Shown: positions 1 through 11,465 of the stretch, piece after piece
Position numbering within the stretch: position 1 is the stretch's first letter
Layout of the letters: each line of letters begins with the position of its first letter
Assembly: GCF_027943255.1 (NCBI RefSeq)
Contig: NC_072892.1
Coordinates: forward strand, 119,429,792-119,493,791
Origin: Anastrepha obliqua
Taxonomy: Eukaryota > Arthropoda > Insecta > Diptera > Tephritidae
Length of the DNA: 64,000 nucleotides
Direction of reading: 5' to 3'
Program-made: the position numbers and the translations under genes
The notes under the pieces: generated by a model
The model's input: only the letters and a program-made list of their open reading frames with translations
The model's database searches: none
Told to the model about the DNA's origin: nothing

Positions 1-959
1 TTGAGCAGTCTTTCTTTTAAAGAAAACGTAATTCTTCTCACATCTATATATCGTAAAATGATTGGAAGTTATTTTCTTGTCTTCAGCATAAATGTGCGTA
101 AAAAATAAAAGAAATACTAGTGGATAATTATTTGAGAATCAAATTTTAAATGTCAAAAATAATAAAAAATTGTAGTTTACTCTATCAGTTCTTGGTAAAA
201 TATACACTTTATATAAGTCAATCGATTCGTTTCTATTCAAGGAATTTAATTTTTTGACTTACTAATTAAAATTTCTTTTAGAATAAATAAAGAATTTATA
301 GAAAACTTATTTTTAAGACAAAAATTATTTTTGAGACAAAAATCTGCTCACAATTTGTTGATTTAGTATTTCTTAAAATTCATGTTTTCGTTTCTAGATT
401 TTTTTGAGGGCAATAACTCTGACAAAATTTCATTGAAATCGTTTTCTAAATATTTGGTTTAGTAAAAAGTGTCACACACAAACACACACACACACAAATT
501 TGCTTAAAACTTAGTACACATCATTTTTAGATAAGAAGGATTTGATTCAAATTATTTTTGGAAAATCAAAAATTGACACCATCACAATGTTTTCTCTTTG
601 AGGAGGCAAAGTGTCGAACAAGTTGTTTGCTGGAGCTGTATCTAATGCTTTAAAATTGAACAAATATCGAGAAATTAATAATTTTCGAACCTTTTGTCAT
701 TAATGTTTCCCGCGCTTTTGTTACCAAGCAGTTGAGTTCGTTATTATAAGTAGTTGCTACATAAAGTACAGTACGTACAGTGTTCATCACGTACGAAAAG
801 AGCTTTTCGGAACGGTTTGTTTACTGCTCTAGTGAGGAGAGAAAAAATTTGCAACTCATCGACTAAGATATTTTTTTCGTCTTTTTTTTTAACATCTTTT
901 TTCTGTACTTAGTGCACTTGTATTAGTACTTAGTTTTATTAAGAAATTCTATTGTGAAA
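1..959. other. AT-rich non-coding stretch with a CA microsatellite
   Basis: No coding region or recognisable element is visible. The stretch is AT-rich, with a short imperfect CA dinucleotide repeat at 473-496. The last part leads into the ATG at 960 and may hold its 5' untranslated region, but no clear TATA box was identified. Confidence 0.5.
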
Positions 960-1379
960 ATGGAAAATAACAAGTGCCCGAAAATAAATGAATTCTGTTA
1001 TGTGTGTGGTCATATAGTGCCTAAAATTGAAGGAAAAGAACGAAAAAATTTGTTTTCTCAAGAATTTAAGTTGGCCTATACGAAATATTTCGATGAATTT
1101 GATACAAGTGGTGAAGATTTTACGCCAAATACAGGATGTAATGTTTGCTATAGCAATCTTTTACATTGGTTACATGGACGAAGAGCAAAGTTGCAGTTTT
1201 CCAAGCCCGTAATCTGGGTAAAAGACTCAAACGGGCATGAAGAATCCAGATGCTATGCGTGTATCAATTTCTCTGCTGGGAATAATAAAAAAAAGTTAAG
1301 AAACAAAAAATATATTGCTGCTCTCACTGCTTACCTTCCAGTGTCACTGTCTGCTGATTTCGCTTTCAATGGACGCTGA
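960..1379 (+). CDS. Orphan arthropod-type zinc-finger-like exon, truncated
   Basis: An ATG at 960 opens 139 codons. Three CxxC pairs lie at residues 13/16 (FCYVCG), 60/63 (GCNVCYSN) and 98/101 (CYAC), separated by an aromatic-rich segment (residues 67-86) holding LLHWLHGRR and PVIW. The spacing and the W-x2-G-R-x4-F-x2-P-x-[IV]-W pattern resemble the N-terminus of uncharacterised cysteine-rich proteins repeated in insect genomes; that is from memory, not a search. After the third pair, family likeness stops and the reading frame ends in unrelated-looking sequence, so this is probably only a first exon or a truncated copy. A metal-binding role is inferred from the cysteine pairs alone. No partner gene lies nearby. 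Confidence 0.5.
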   Translation: MENNKCPKINEFCYVCGHIVPKIEGKERKNLFSQEFKLAYTKYFDEFDTSGEDFTPNTGCNVCYSNLLHWLHGRRAKLQFSKPVIWVKDSNGHEESRCYACINFSAGNNKKKLRNKKYIAALTAYLPVSLSADFAFNGR

Positions 1380-4300
1380 CTAACATTGTGTTTTTCACAA
1401 AGTAACATCTTAAATTTTAAATATAAAATAGTAGTAAAATAAATGGAAACTTTTTATTATAAGATGAAATAATAAACTTTAAAATTAAAGAGTAAATATT
1501 TGGTCTCTACCTACATTTATGTTGAAGAAAGGAAAATAAAATTGCAATCGGTTTAAGCGATATAGAAGTGAGAAAAATTACATTTTCATTGAAGAAAGTA
1601 CTCAAAATAAAGTTTTAGATAAAATATATTCAAAACACTATAAAATTGGAATCCGAGCTAATACAAAAAAATCCAAGTGCAATTTTGTTAGTTGTGACAA
1701 GTACTCTCAGAAACTGAAGTCAAAACGGAGTGCACATTCGATTGCTTCAAAAATGTTGTACAGTGTTATCAATAGCTATATTTTAGCTGGAGTACATATG
1801 TTCTGTAGGACATGATAATATTTTGAGGCAGATCTCCCCTTATTAAAACTGTGTTTTGAGGGTTGTACTAGGGATATCTTTCCAACCAGGCTGAATTGGA
1901 AGGAGCGGAAAGTCAGCACGGACATAGGTACCTCCAGTCACCAAAGAATCCAAGCTGGAATATAGAGCGGAGGTTTTATCTAATTCCTCAAAACTACCAA
2001 TTTATCTAGTTCCTCAAAACTGTCGAATGTAGCTAGCGATCCTGAAAGTATGCAAAATGTTAGAGACATAAATATTTCACCGATAGTGAAGCTGCTATCA
2101 ATACCCCAATGTCGCCTTTCGCATCTCTTCGGGTCAACTCCTGTTAGGAGGAGATCAAACGTCTTGAATGTGCACGAAACATTTCTTTTATCTGAACTCG
2201 AGAACAGAGAAATATAGAGGGGAATGAAATTACCGATAAGCTTGCCAGGAAAGGGTCGACAGAACTGGATTCAGTTGTCCCCATCTCAGATGTTGGAGTC
2301 CCCTTGACTGTTGTTAAAGGGAAACTGCGCAATTTCTTTCATAAAAAAGCGCAAGACAGATGGAGTTCTATTGTGTGCTGTCTCAAAACCACTTGGCCTC
2401 AGTGCGCCAGAAGTAGGACGCTTAGTCACATACCTATGTTCACCTAGGTTTTGTCCCGCTTGTGTATAAGTGCTGGGTACGACACCGTCATTAGTTTGAC
2501 GGTTTCATCTTCCATGTTGCTTCAAGCTCGCTGTCAACGTCACCTATTCCCTCATTTTCGTGAGGTAGCAGCGAGACGTCCGCAGTCACCACACTTTCGG
2601 CCAAATTTCAGCTTTGCCACTACTTCACCTGGTATTTTAATACCAGTGTTAAATTCGAGTTGAATGCTGCCCCTGTTGCTTTAGTTGAGCCTTCCTCAAC
2701 TTTTGCAGGTTTTTTTAACCCCGCTTCAGCCCCTGCTTCTCTATTACAACGCACTTTTTGTAAGTGAACGGGAATCGTGCCACATTTCTAGGCTATCCTA
2801 CAGTTGATCTCCTTGCTTGATTTATTGATAACTGGTCGTTTATGCTTATTGTTAATAACTTCCCATTGTCAGCTTCTTGCTGCTAAGTACTATCCTCAGA
2901 TGTGAACCAAGGCGCCTATTCTGGTTGATGGTAACGATCCGAAGCTTTTTGGTTTCAACGCCAGCTGCTCGTGGTAGGTACAGAGTCATTAGATACACAT
3001 CTGCCTCACGTTGGCAGCTTCTTCGGTTAAACAATCGACTAGTATTAAATCTGCATTGGCATTCCTCTAATCGTTCTCCACGCGGAGTTCTTCAGCCATT
3101 CAGTGTTCGTCCTGTGCTAATATTTGTGTTAGTAAAGATTTCTGTAGACCAGGAAGTCTTAATCCCTTAACAATTGTGGAGTAGCTACCACCAGACCTCC
3201 TAGGGTATAAATTAGTTTCCTACGCTATTTTTGATGCAGAATTTATTGTCCTCGAAGCTTCAGGTACTTTGTCCTTGGTTGCAGGTGGTATCCTGATTTT
3301 TTCGCATGGTTGCCTTCAGCTGATTTCAGCGGCACCGCGTTTATTCGGCACTGGAGTACACTTGACGCGGCTCAGCACATTATATTTTATATTTTCAGGC
3401 ATTAAGCCTTCTTTGAGATAGCATAGACAGCATTCGGTGGCTGGACGACTCAGATCAGTCATTCTTCTAGCTTCTCCGAAGCTAAGAGTCTGCATAGTAG
3501 CCTGGTTTTATGTTGGCCTCCTTGGATATAGAAGCATCTTTTGAGCCAAGTTTCGTTGCTCTTTCCTTCCGCGAGTCTGTCACGTTACGGTTCTTACTTT
3601 CTGTCAACGGCGATAAAAATTAATCAGGTACTTGGATATATTAGTCCTTCGTCATCCTGGCTGCTCTCCGTTTTGGAGTATTTGGCGATTTTGGACATGT
3701 AGCTCTACTAGATTGGCCAGTTGAGATGCGATTTACGATTCTGACTGCTTTATTACTTTTTCCATATTGTTTGGTCCGTGAGTGTGGAATAAAGAAAGAC
3801 CGCTGTACCATAGTACCCAGTAACACAATAACAACAGTTACTCACTGAGGTTGCTAGATATTAATGAAGTGCAACGCTACAGTACATTACTGCCAAGTAC
3901 AAAGAAAGTCCGATGGACATGTGCTATCCCGGATTGGGGGAAAGGATATTTAGTGACCATTCCACTTAGTCATGTACCCATATTTGTCTGACATTTCCAG
4001 GCTTACCACTTTCACGTACATGACATTGGTGGCCCTAATGGTATGCCTTGGCAAATCCATAGTACAGTGTAGCTCTTCGTAAATTCATTCCAACACAAAC
4101 ACCAATAATCAAGGTTTAGGTACCAAGGAAAAACTCTCAATTCTTACTATTTTTCCTAATTGTTTTTCAATTCTTTTCGATTTTTTAAGTTAGCAGGTAC
4201 CTTTTACAGTCGCTGCTTCCTCATGTTGGACTACCTGCTGAATCGATCCGATTGCCCTCTTCTTAAGCCCCCGTGTCACCTAAAGAATGATATTGTCATT

Positions 4301-4730
4301 AATTTCGATTATGTGGAATATATGAAAAATAATTAATATTAAAAACAAAACAAATTAGATTTATTTTCAACGCAACTTACACAAGCTTTGCTGGTCCTCT
4401 AGTATGCAACTGTCATCAGACTACACTACTTCAGCTGGCGATTCATCAGCTATTGCATTTTGTTGTATTATTCTTACAATTGTTGTACAATTACTAATCC
4501 TGCTCAATCACAAGTAAGCATGGGAACATCGCTCTCTTGCTTCCCATTTGAGATTTGGGACTCTAAGTTGACTATATATATAAATCTTATCAGGAAATTA
4601 CTCGCATACAAACATGTTATTTAAAGCTTATTAGAAACTATTCATAAACAAGCAGTTTTTAGTTATGAAATACTTTATATAACTGACAAAGGACACAAAT
4701 TAGTGACACCGAAGACTGTAATTAGAGGAT
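1380..4730. other. Long stretch with no recognised gene
   Basis: Short open frames occur on both strands but none shows a recognisable motif and most do not begin with ATG in a good context. The GC content rises between about 2000 and 4100, unlike the AT-rich flanks, which hints at a decayed mobile element, but no reverse transcriptase, integrase, protease or transposase motif could be read. A near-direct repeat containing TTCCTCAAAACT occurs twice around 1982-2025. Confidence 0.4.
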
Positions 4731-4733
4731 TTT

Positions 4734-4965
4734 TTGGATGTCCTAGGCTCAGACCAGTATTACAATGCATCGTCAATGGTCTATGTGAGTCGGTCTAGAG
4801 ACCGACCGCCACTTCTACCTTCCAGGCTCAGACCACTGTCTCCTAGGTTGACACGCTCAAAAATTGAGCGTAATACCAGAAGGAAGAAGAGTATGTCAGA
4901 CATCTACTCCGCCACTGTCCTGCTTGGCATGACACTAGGCTTAGATAATTTGGCTCAGTGTTCTC
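4734..4965 (+). pseudogene. I-group non-LTR retrotransposon: 3' UTR piece followed by ORF2 C-terminus
   Basis: From 4874 one frame reads YQKEEEYVRHLLRHCPAW, the C-terminal region of non-LTR ORF2 where a zinc knuckle is followed by E-x-HLLCHCPAL; here the cysteines before it are degraded. Just upstream (about 4750-4815) is a different end of the same kind of element: the 3' UTR motif with TCAATGGTCTATGTGAGTCG and CCGCCACTTCTACC, also seen at 6660-6776 and 31953-32015. So the 3' end of one fragment sits directly before the truncated coding end of another, in the same orientation. No intact frame remains. Confidence 0.6.
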
Positions 4966-5033
4966 GAATGATACTGATGGGCCATCATAGATATACAGTG
5001 AAGGCCTTCATTCTACATAAAACAGAAAGTATA

Positions 5034-5796
5034 CAATAATTGAAAAAACTGTTGATGTGGTTTTTTCGGAATTTATGTTTAAGAGCCATTCTTTGACGCT
5101 AAGTGCAGTTTTCTTAAGGTCATTGTCTTGTTGGAAAACTTAACCTAACCCAAGACTCAAGCATTCTACTGATGACCTCAAATGTTTTTCCAATATTTAT
5201 ATTCGTCCACAGTACCTTCAATAAAGAGGTTACTCGATTCAGGAGTAAATAAATCTTTAGACAAGAAATGCATCCCCTTGCCAAAATGAGTCCGGCATGC
5301 CGAAGCCGACGATTGTTTTCTGAAATCAGAGTCTTTTTACGTAGTCTCTTACTGAAATATCCGCTATTATTACGATGTTTTTTAATATTTTTGGATGGAC
5401 ACTTTTCCCGGATGTCTCGACGATATGCTGCACCTATTTTGAAGAACTGATTCTCGAATTTTGGTCGTTGGTCCCTTGAAATAGAACTTACATCTCTTCT
5501 GGACAGCTTCTTTGTGCGGCCGGTTCGTTTTTTATTTTCATACGAATTATCACATGCAACGGCGATTTAGCAACGATTCATCAAATTTTCGAATAACGGT
5601 ATTTTACAGCAACTTTTTAAATGTTTCCTTGGCGTGAGTGAACTAATTGAACTGTTTGTAGACTTTTGCCATAGCACTTTTTTGTTGTTTTATTAATTTT
5701 TTTGTTATAAAGCATGTGAAATATTTTAATCTTATAAATTTGAGAATAAATATGAATTCTGAAAAAAACTACATCAACAGTGTTTTTTAATTATTG
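5034..5796 (-). mobile_element. Deleted Tc1/mariner element, Tc3-like
   Basis: Inverted ends of about 40 bp: CAATAATTGAAAAAACTG at the left and the complement of CAGTGTTTTTTAATTATTG at the right, each flanked by TA (5032-5033 and 5797-5798), the Tc1/mariner target duplication. On the minus strand, pieces of a Tc3-like transposase can be read in several frames, best the basic linker after the helix-turn-helix domain (KKRTGRTKKLSRRD, around 5480-5530). The DDE catalytic domain is almost entirely missing, so this 763-bp copy cannot move itself. The tail just outside the right end is AT-rich. Confidence 0.7.
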
Positions 5797-6422
5797 TAGG
5801 TAAATATAAATATTTTTTATAAAAAAGTTATTAATTTTTCATAAAAAAATTTTATTTTTTCTGAATACTTTTTCACAAATGTAGGTCTCTCACCTACAAT
5901 TTTAACCTCCTTGTCTATAACCAACTTTTTCGACAATGTTCTATAACCGGGGTACCCGGGTACCCACCTTATATAAAATGCGTATATGCGTATTTAGTGG
6001 TACCCACGGTTTTTTTTATTGTTCATATACATATGTGTAATTGAAAGATCTGTAGCTGTTTGAACAAGTACAGTATTTTTCAAATATTTTTTTTTTTTTT
6101 GCATTTTCCCAGGTCGCACGCTCCCCTAAAAATGTAGGGAGATGTAAGACTACCCGAGCCCTAACTGACGTCATAAGGTACCTGGGTTGTAATGTGACCG
6201 CGTCTTTGGCATCTATTTCATTTAGTATTCGCTGAGTAGTTGAGAAGTGTAGACGATTTCAGTGTGATTTAAAACAAAAGACCTAATTGAGAAGAAAATG
6301 GAGGAACTATCTAAGCAATAATTCGCAAGGTAAACTTATATAAAATTAGTTTTTCGGTATAAATTAACGACCTTGATGAAAGTAAAAAAAATTATCTGTT
6401 ATATATTTCATTATTAGGGTGA
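5797..6422. other. Unassigned, with a nested palindrome
   Basis: No gene recognised. The segment 5949-5965 contains GGGTACCC twice in a row, each palindromic, and GGTACCCAC recurs at 6000-6008. A short frame at 6298 (MEELSKQ) stops after seven codons just before a possible splice donor. This could be the end of a decayed DNA transposon, but no partner inverted repeat was found. Confidence 0.35.
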
Positions 6423-6575
6423 CTACTGTAGAAAGGTAAGCGTATTTGGCCGCGTTACTGGGAGATGAGTCAGGCCCTGAGAGTTCCACGTCGCTATTCG
6501 AAAAATCTTTCTACCATTTTGATGTTTCATGCACAGAGATTCGAATCTACGCACTACCGAATGGTAAGAAAATAT
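6423..6575 (-). mobile_element. tRNA-headed SINE, degenerate copy
   Basis: The minus strand from about 6575 carries the SINE head with TTCGGTAGTGCGTAGATTCG and the B-box-like GATTCGAATCTC in reverse; its nearest relative in the window is the copy at 32547, with which it shares the segment around ATGAAACATCAAAATGGTAG. The A box is damaged. It lies directly upstream of a non-LTR retrotransposon 3' end. Confidence 0.6.
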
Positions 6576-6579
6576 GCTG

Positions 6580-6790
6580 TAGTATGTAGACTGAAGTCCT
6601 TCACTGAAAGCGTCAGCCAGATAAATGACTTGCCACAAAACAAATGATTTAACGAGGAGTACCAGGCAAACTGCTACAGTGGTATCGCAATGGATAGGCA
6701 ACGGTCTAAGTGAGATGGCTTAAAGGAAAACTGTTGCCTCTACCTACCTGCCTATTTATCTACCTAGGCCCAGTAAAACCACATAAGAAC
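6580..6790 (+). mobile_element. 3' end of an I-group non-LTR retrotransposon
   Basis: A short coding tail (SRLKSFTESVSQINDLPQNK, ending at 6647) is followed by the conserved 3' UTR: TTTAACGAGGAGTACC, CTGCTACAGTGGTATCGCAA, GGTCTAAGTGAG, then a CTACC-rich tail (CTACCTACCTG and CTATTTATCTACC). The same order of motifs appears at 31953-32015. The rest of the element is absent, consistent with 5' truncation during target-primed reverse transcription. Confidence 0.65.
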
Positions 6791-8330
6791 GAAATCGTAT
6801 TATTATTTATTCTGAAACGCTTTGCATTTCAACGAGATAGAGAAGAAGAAGAAGAAAGTATGCCATAAGTGCAGCCAAATTTTAATAAATTCTTAAAAAT
6901 GCATCATTCTGCTTTAGCTCAAGAGCACACATTTTATCAAGGCGTTCAAAAATTTAAAGCAGAAACGTGAATTTTCATTCCCCTCCTACAACCCTCCCTG
7001 CATCGACTCACTCTGTCTACTTTGATGTCGCTTCCATAATTTCTGTCACATACGCTCGTCTACTACAATAAGTACGTGCACGCACACATGCGCATATATA
7101 TACACCCAGATGCAACCACACTCGCGCCGTTTACCTTTACTTAGTTGTCAGCTTTTATTTTAAGCTTTGTTGCATTTCCTTTCTGTTGGAATATTCACCA
7201 ACACTTGTGCACACATCGGCGGCGACCTTTGCCTTTGCTCACCTGCGCGAGCATTTTCCTTTGCCTCCACCACATTTATGAGCAGGTGACTGAAGCAGAA
7301 AACCACAGCGTCAACAGTTGGCGTCACTGTTGACAGCAGTAGTGTTGCTGCCTTTGTTTTACTCTCGCACCCATACATACATATGAACATACATTTATTT
7401 GTTGCCTATGGCAAAGGGCCACAGAAGGTGATTAAATGGCGCACACACACACATACACGCGCGCATATGCTCGGCTGCTTGGTTGCGCATTTTTGTTTAA
7501 ATCTCCCTTAGCCCTTTTGCAATCGTACCTCCTGCTTTACTAACGGATGTGTATACGCTGTTTGCAGCTCCATTTGTGGTTTGCAATTATGGCCAGGAAA
7601 TGCGCAGGTGTTTGCAGGCGCGTAATGCAAAAAATTTCACAAACAACTGTATGAAATATGTGTTTGCGAGTGTGTGGTCGTATGGAAAATTAAGCGACTC
7701 TTTTTTATAACCACAACTCTTGAATTTTAATGATGTTTTTCTCCTTAACCGCTGGAGTTATGTGCAATTATTTTCTGCAACAACTTTTAAGAAATAAAGA
7801 CGGAGTGAGTTGGGTATTTTAAAACCACTTTAATTCTTATGTATCGTTAAGAAATACTTACACTAAGGTCACAAGCTGACCACTCATATATTTCAGTTCA
7901 AGGATTATAAGATATGATTTAAAAAATAATTAATTTATATTTCGAAGTAAAAATGCCGGTAATTTTAAAATAAAAAACCTTTACTTTAAAACCACCTATG
8001 AACACAGTGGGACTAATGGGAACTATCGATGGCGTGTACCCTTCATATGCCTGCAGGAGAGAGAGCTGGAGCCAGGTGCCTGTTGTGTCATCGAGTAGAA
8101 TTTAGCCGAGGTGGGAGGAGTGTTATAGTATTAGTGGGAGCGCCACATACAATTGGTGTGACAGCACCCTGAGATGTTTCTGACATTTTAATTTAAATTT
8201 CCTTAAAAAAAGCAAAAAACATAACACACCATGCGAGATTGCAGTTGAACGAAAACAACGAACAACGATTTGCAGTTGAACAAAAGGCGCATGGCACTCC
8301 TTGAGCCGCTTTCCGTTTATGGGGAGGTTT
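6791..8330. other. No recognised gene; simple repeats
   Basis: Contains purine-rich GAA repeats (6838-6857) and alternating purine-pyrimidine microsatellites rich in CA and CGCG around 7078-7110 and 7441-7468. Opposed open frames around 7145-7390 overlap each other and show no domain. A short direct repeat (GCAGTTGAAC) occurs twice near 8247-8280. Confidence 0.45.
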
Positions 8331-9440
8331 GCTGTTGTTGTTTTAGTGGTCGAGTATTCCTGCTGAAATATTCGTAATTACCGACTAGCGCTGTTTTACT
8401 ACCACTGTACTCGTGCGAAGAGGTTTTTTCTTTGTTTTCTTTTTTTTGTTTCTTTAGGTCAGATCTATTTCGTTAAATCTAGGTAGAGATTTCATTAATT
8501 TGCTTTAAGAAGGGGGTGCCGAAAGAGCGAAGTCTTGTTCCAGCTAGACCTGGACATTCGCATAAATAGTAGAAGAGACTTTCTTTCACCCCTTCCGCTT
8601 CACAGCTTCTTCAGATGGGATTGAAAGGGAGATTAAGTCTGGCTGCGTGATCCCCTTCTTTCCGGTGACCTGTAAGGGTTGCATTTAAACGTGAAATATT
8701 TGGCCGAGAGCATCCTAACAGGTAATTCGTCCTCTAGATGTTGTTCGACGACCATCTTTTTCTTGTAGTACTACACTATTTATTTGCTTCTAACTTCTTT
8801 CGGCTAAAGCATAGTAGTGTGAAGCGTGGATGTTTTTATTGTTTTTAAAGGGGTAGCAACCGCCACCGCTTCTGTTATGTCTAGTGCCAAACCTTTTCTT
8901 GCTAGCTCATCTGCCATCTCATTACACTCTATATTCCTATGACCGGGAACCCATATCAGAGTAATTTACAGCTTTAGTTCCTTTCTGCACTGTAAAATTA
9001 ACTTGGATGAAATTGAATTAGAATCTAAGGCCTTAATAGCTACTTGAATGTCTGAAGATAGCTACTCTTGCACCAACTTCTTGATAGTATCTTAATGATT
9101 TGCATGCTTCTCTGATTGCTAGTAATTCTGCCTGGATCACGCTGGCATAGTCAGAAAGTCGGATTAGTTTGGATATGTTGAACGGCTCCAGAGACCAGCC
9201 CCAACACCGCAGTTCATCTTATAACCGTTAGTGTGGATTTTAATATGGTATCTTCCAATTGCCCAATATCAATATCGTATCTTCCCTTTCCTCCATTCGA
9301 CTCTCGGTGGAAAATGTACCGTAAAGTCTTTCTTGAAGTTAAGGTTGGGTACTGTGTAGTCTGATTTGTTTTTGAGCAGGGATAGTCCCTGTAGGAGGAT
9401 CTTTTGGAGATCAAGGTCCAGTCTCGAGGCGATTGTTCGC
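8331..9440 (-). mobile_element. I-group (LOA/R1-like) retrotransposon, ORF2 RNase H and C-terminal end
   Basis: Read on the minus strand from 9440: a post-RT segment (LNFKKDFTVHFPPRVEW), an RNase H domain start, AELLAIREACKSLRYYQE, then a degraded C-terminal zinc-knuckle region. The sequence at 8331-8700 is homologous to 46695-47060, the 3' end of a better-preserved copy, and both finish in a poly(AAC)-like tail, seen here as GCTGTTGTTGTTTTAGTGG on the plus strand. Several frameshifts and stops; a dead 5'-truncated insertion. Confidence 0.75.
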
Positions 9441-9600
9441 GAGTGTGCCAAGATACCTGCAAGTCACATTCGGGCAGCTTGCGATTCGTTTCTGGACCGT
9501 CTCAAGGTCATAGTCAAGGCAAAAGGTGGTCTTATCGAGCAAAAGTAAGTTGGTTTTTAATTTTATATTATTTTCACACATTTTTTGCTTTGAATTGAAT
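9441..9600 (+). pseudogene. Tc1-like transposase C-terminus
   Basis: The frame ending at 9548 gives AKIPASHIRAACDSFLDRL followed by KAKGGLIEQ, the classic end of Tc1-family transposases (final helix then GGHIE). Only about 35 codons remain; the catalytic DDE domain is missing. It abuts the 5'-truncated end of the neighbouring retrotransposon, which may have landed in it. Confidence 0.65.
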
Positions 9601-9895
9601 AAAAGTAATTTTCTAAACTAAATTTAAGGCCTTTTTAATTGGTTACACTTCGAGTCGCTAAAAAAAGCCACAGATCGTTTTGTTTGCCTTTTACATGAAG
9701 CGAAATAGATATACGGGACACTAAACAAACTAATTTTCGTAAATAAAATAAATTTAATAAAATTTTCCCTTTCGGCATGCGGGAAGAAAACCAAAGTAAG
9801 AATAAAGTATGTTAAAGAATTTATTTCAAACTTTTATCGTACAAATTTTATTATTATCAGGGGCGTAAAGGGAAATAGGAAATATGCAACAAAGC

Positions 9896-10620
9896 TCAAT
9901 GAGAATAAGAATGACGCCACAAACTATAGACCTATTACAAAATTGTCAACAGTTTGGAAACTATGTGAGACTGTTGTTAAAACCAAACCGATTTGCGCTG
10001 TAATATCATGAGCTTAACCTGCTCAGCTGTAATGGAAAACACATCTTCCCATCCTTTCTAGGTATCGTCTGATGTTCCTTAAGAGAGGTTTCGCGGTCCA
10101 CTTCTCTTTTCAATTTTTATTAAATGACATAAATGCTCGTTTTCAATTTTCGAAATTGTTCATTCACGCTGATGATCTTAAAATTTACTAAGTCAGATCG
10201 AATGTCGAGGATTCAATTTTATTGCAATCTAACTTAGACAGAGTTTGGTCAGAGAAAAGTAGTTTGTACCTATTTGAATACAGACAAACGCTTTCAAGTA
10301 ATTGGTTTTTTAATCAAATACCATAGATTATATCAATCACATTTCGGGGTATAAACTCAATACTGTGGCCCAAATTGAAGACCTAGGAATATTTTTCGAC
10401 TTTAAACTCATATTTTGTAACCCCATAGATTATTTAAGTGCGAATGCTTATGTTATGTTAGCCTTTGTTCGGTGGAATTGTGCAAATTTCTTATATCCTT
10501 CTACTCTGAAAAGTAGTTGCGTTACGACCGCTGAATTTTTCATAGCCTTTGCCTTCATACGATTCTCGATATCAGCTTTTGAATTTAATATCTTTACACA
10601 TCAAAAGTACACTTGATGTT
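9896..10620 (+). mobile_element. Jockey/CR1-like non-LTR reverse transcriptase remnant
   Basis: Reverse transcriptase blocks can be read in order across frames: NYRPITKLSTVWKLCE (about 9915-9970), a damaged version of the GVPQG-x-LGPLLF block (10066-10110), HADDLKIY with the catalytic DD pair (10165-10192), and the thumb region, DLGIFFDFKLIF through YVMLAFVRWNCANF to TLKSS (10378-10520). Multiple frameshifts and stops; no RNase H domain follows. Confidence 0.75.
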
Positions 10621-10659
10621 GTTCCTTTGTACTAAATTTGTTAACAAGTAAAATTGATT

Positions 10660-11430
10660 GAAATTTATAGACTTTTGAAAAACATTCGATACTTTACAAC
10701 GCGAGGCTATTCGTAACATCCTCGAGAGCAAAGGTATCCCATCAAAATTGGTTCAATTCATCGAGGACACAAACGTAAGCGGTCGGATAATGCATGAGAA
10801 ACTTCTAGGTCACAAAATCAAAATATTAGCAGTTGTACTGCAAGGATGTTTTATCTCGCCACTTCTATTTAACATCGTTTTGGACGTTGTCATGAAAAAT
10901 GCGTCATAATCTGACTGCAAGGACGTCTAGCGGATCTTGACTATGCAGATGCCATCTGTCTTTCCTCCCACAACTACCTTGAAATGGCAGTGAAGATTCA
11001 GGCATACAAGAAGCAACTGATAAAGCCGGCTTGAAGATCAATATCCGGAAAACGAAAGGTATGCGTATAAACACAGGAAATACGCAACATTTCTCAATTG
11101 ACGGTATCGATCTCGAAGATGTACAATCTTTCTGCTATTTTGGCAGCGTTATATCGGTATCTGGAGGTTCGAGCGATGATATCAAAAGCCGAATAAAGAA
11201 AGCTTTGGAGGCATTTGGCTCTCGGTAGGCAATTTAGAACACATCACACATTTAACGTGTGAATTTTTAGCTCCAATGTGAAGTCGACTTTACTTTATGG
11301 TTGTGAAACGCGGAATGCGACGTCAGCTGACACAATTTTAGTACAAGTTTTTGTAAACAGATGCCTAATAAGACGGAGAAACGCTAGATGGCACGCCATT
11401 TGACGACAAGACGGCGAACGATAAGCATCA
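10660..11430 (+). mobile_element. RTE-like non-LTR reverse transcriptase remnant
   Basis: Motifs in order: FDTLQREAIRNILESKGIPS, VLQGCFISPLLFNIVLD (the QG-x-SPLLFN block), a degraded LDYADAICL region where the second catalytic aspartate is altered, then GLKINIRKTKGMRINT, VQSFCYFGSVISVSGGSSDD and VKSTLLYGCETW-like sequence around 11275-11315. This order is typical of the RTE clade. Stop codons and frameshifts break it; 5' and 3' ends are missing. Confidence 0.8.
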
Positions 11431-11465
11431 CTAGCTATTAGTCCGCCAATTTTAACGTTGTATTA

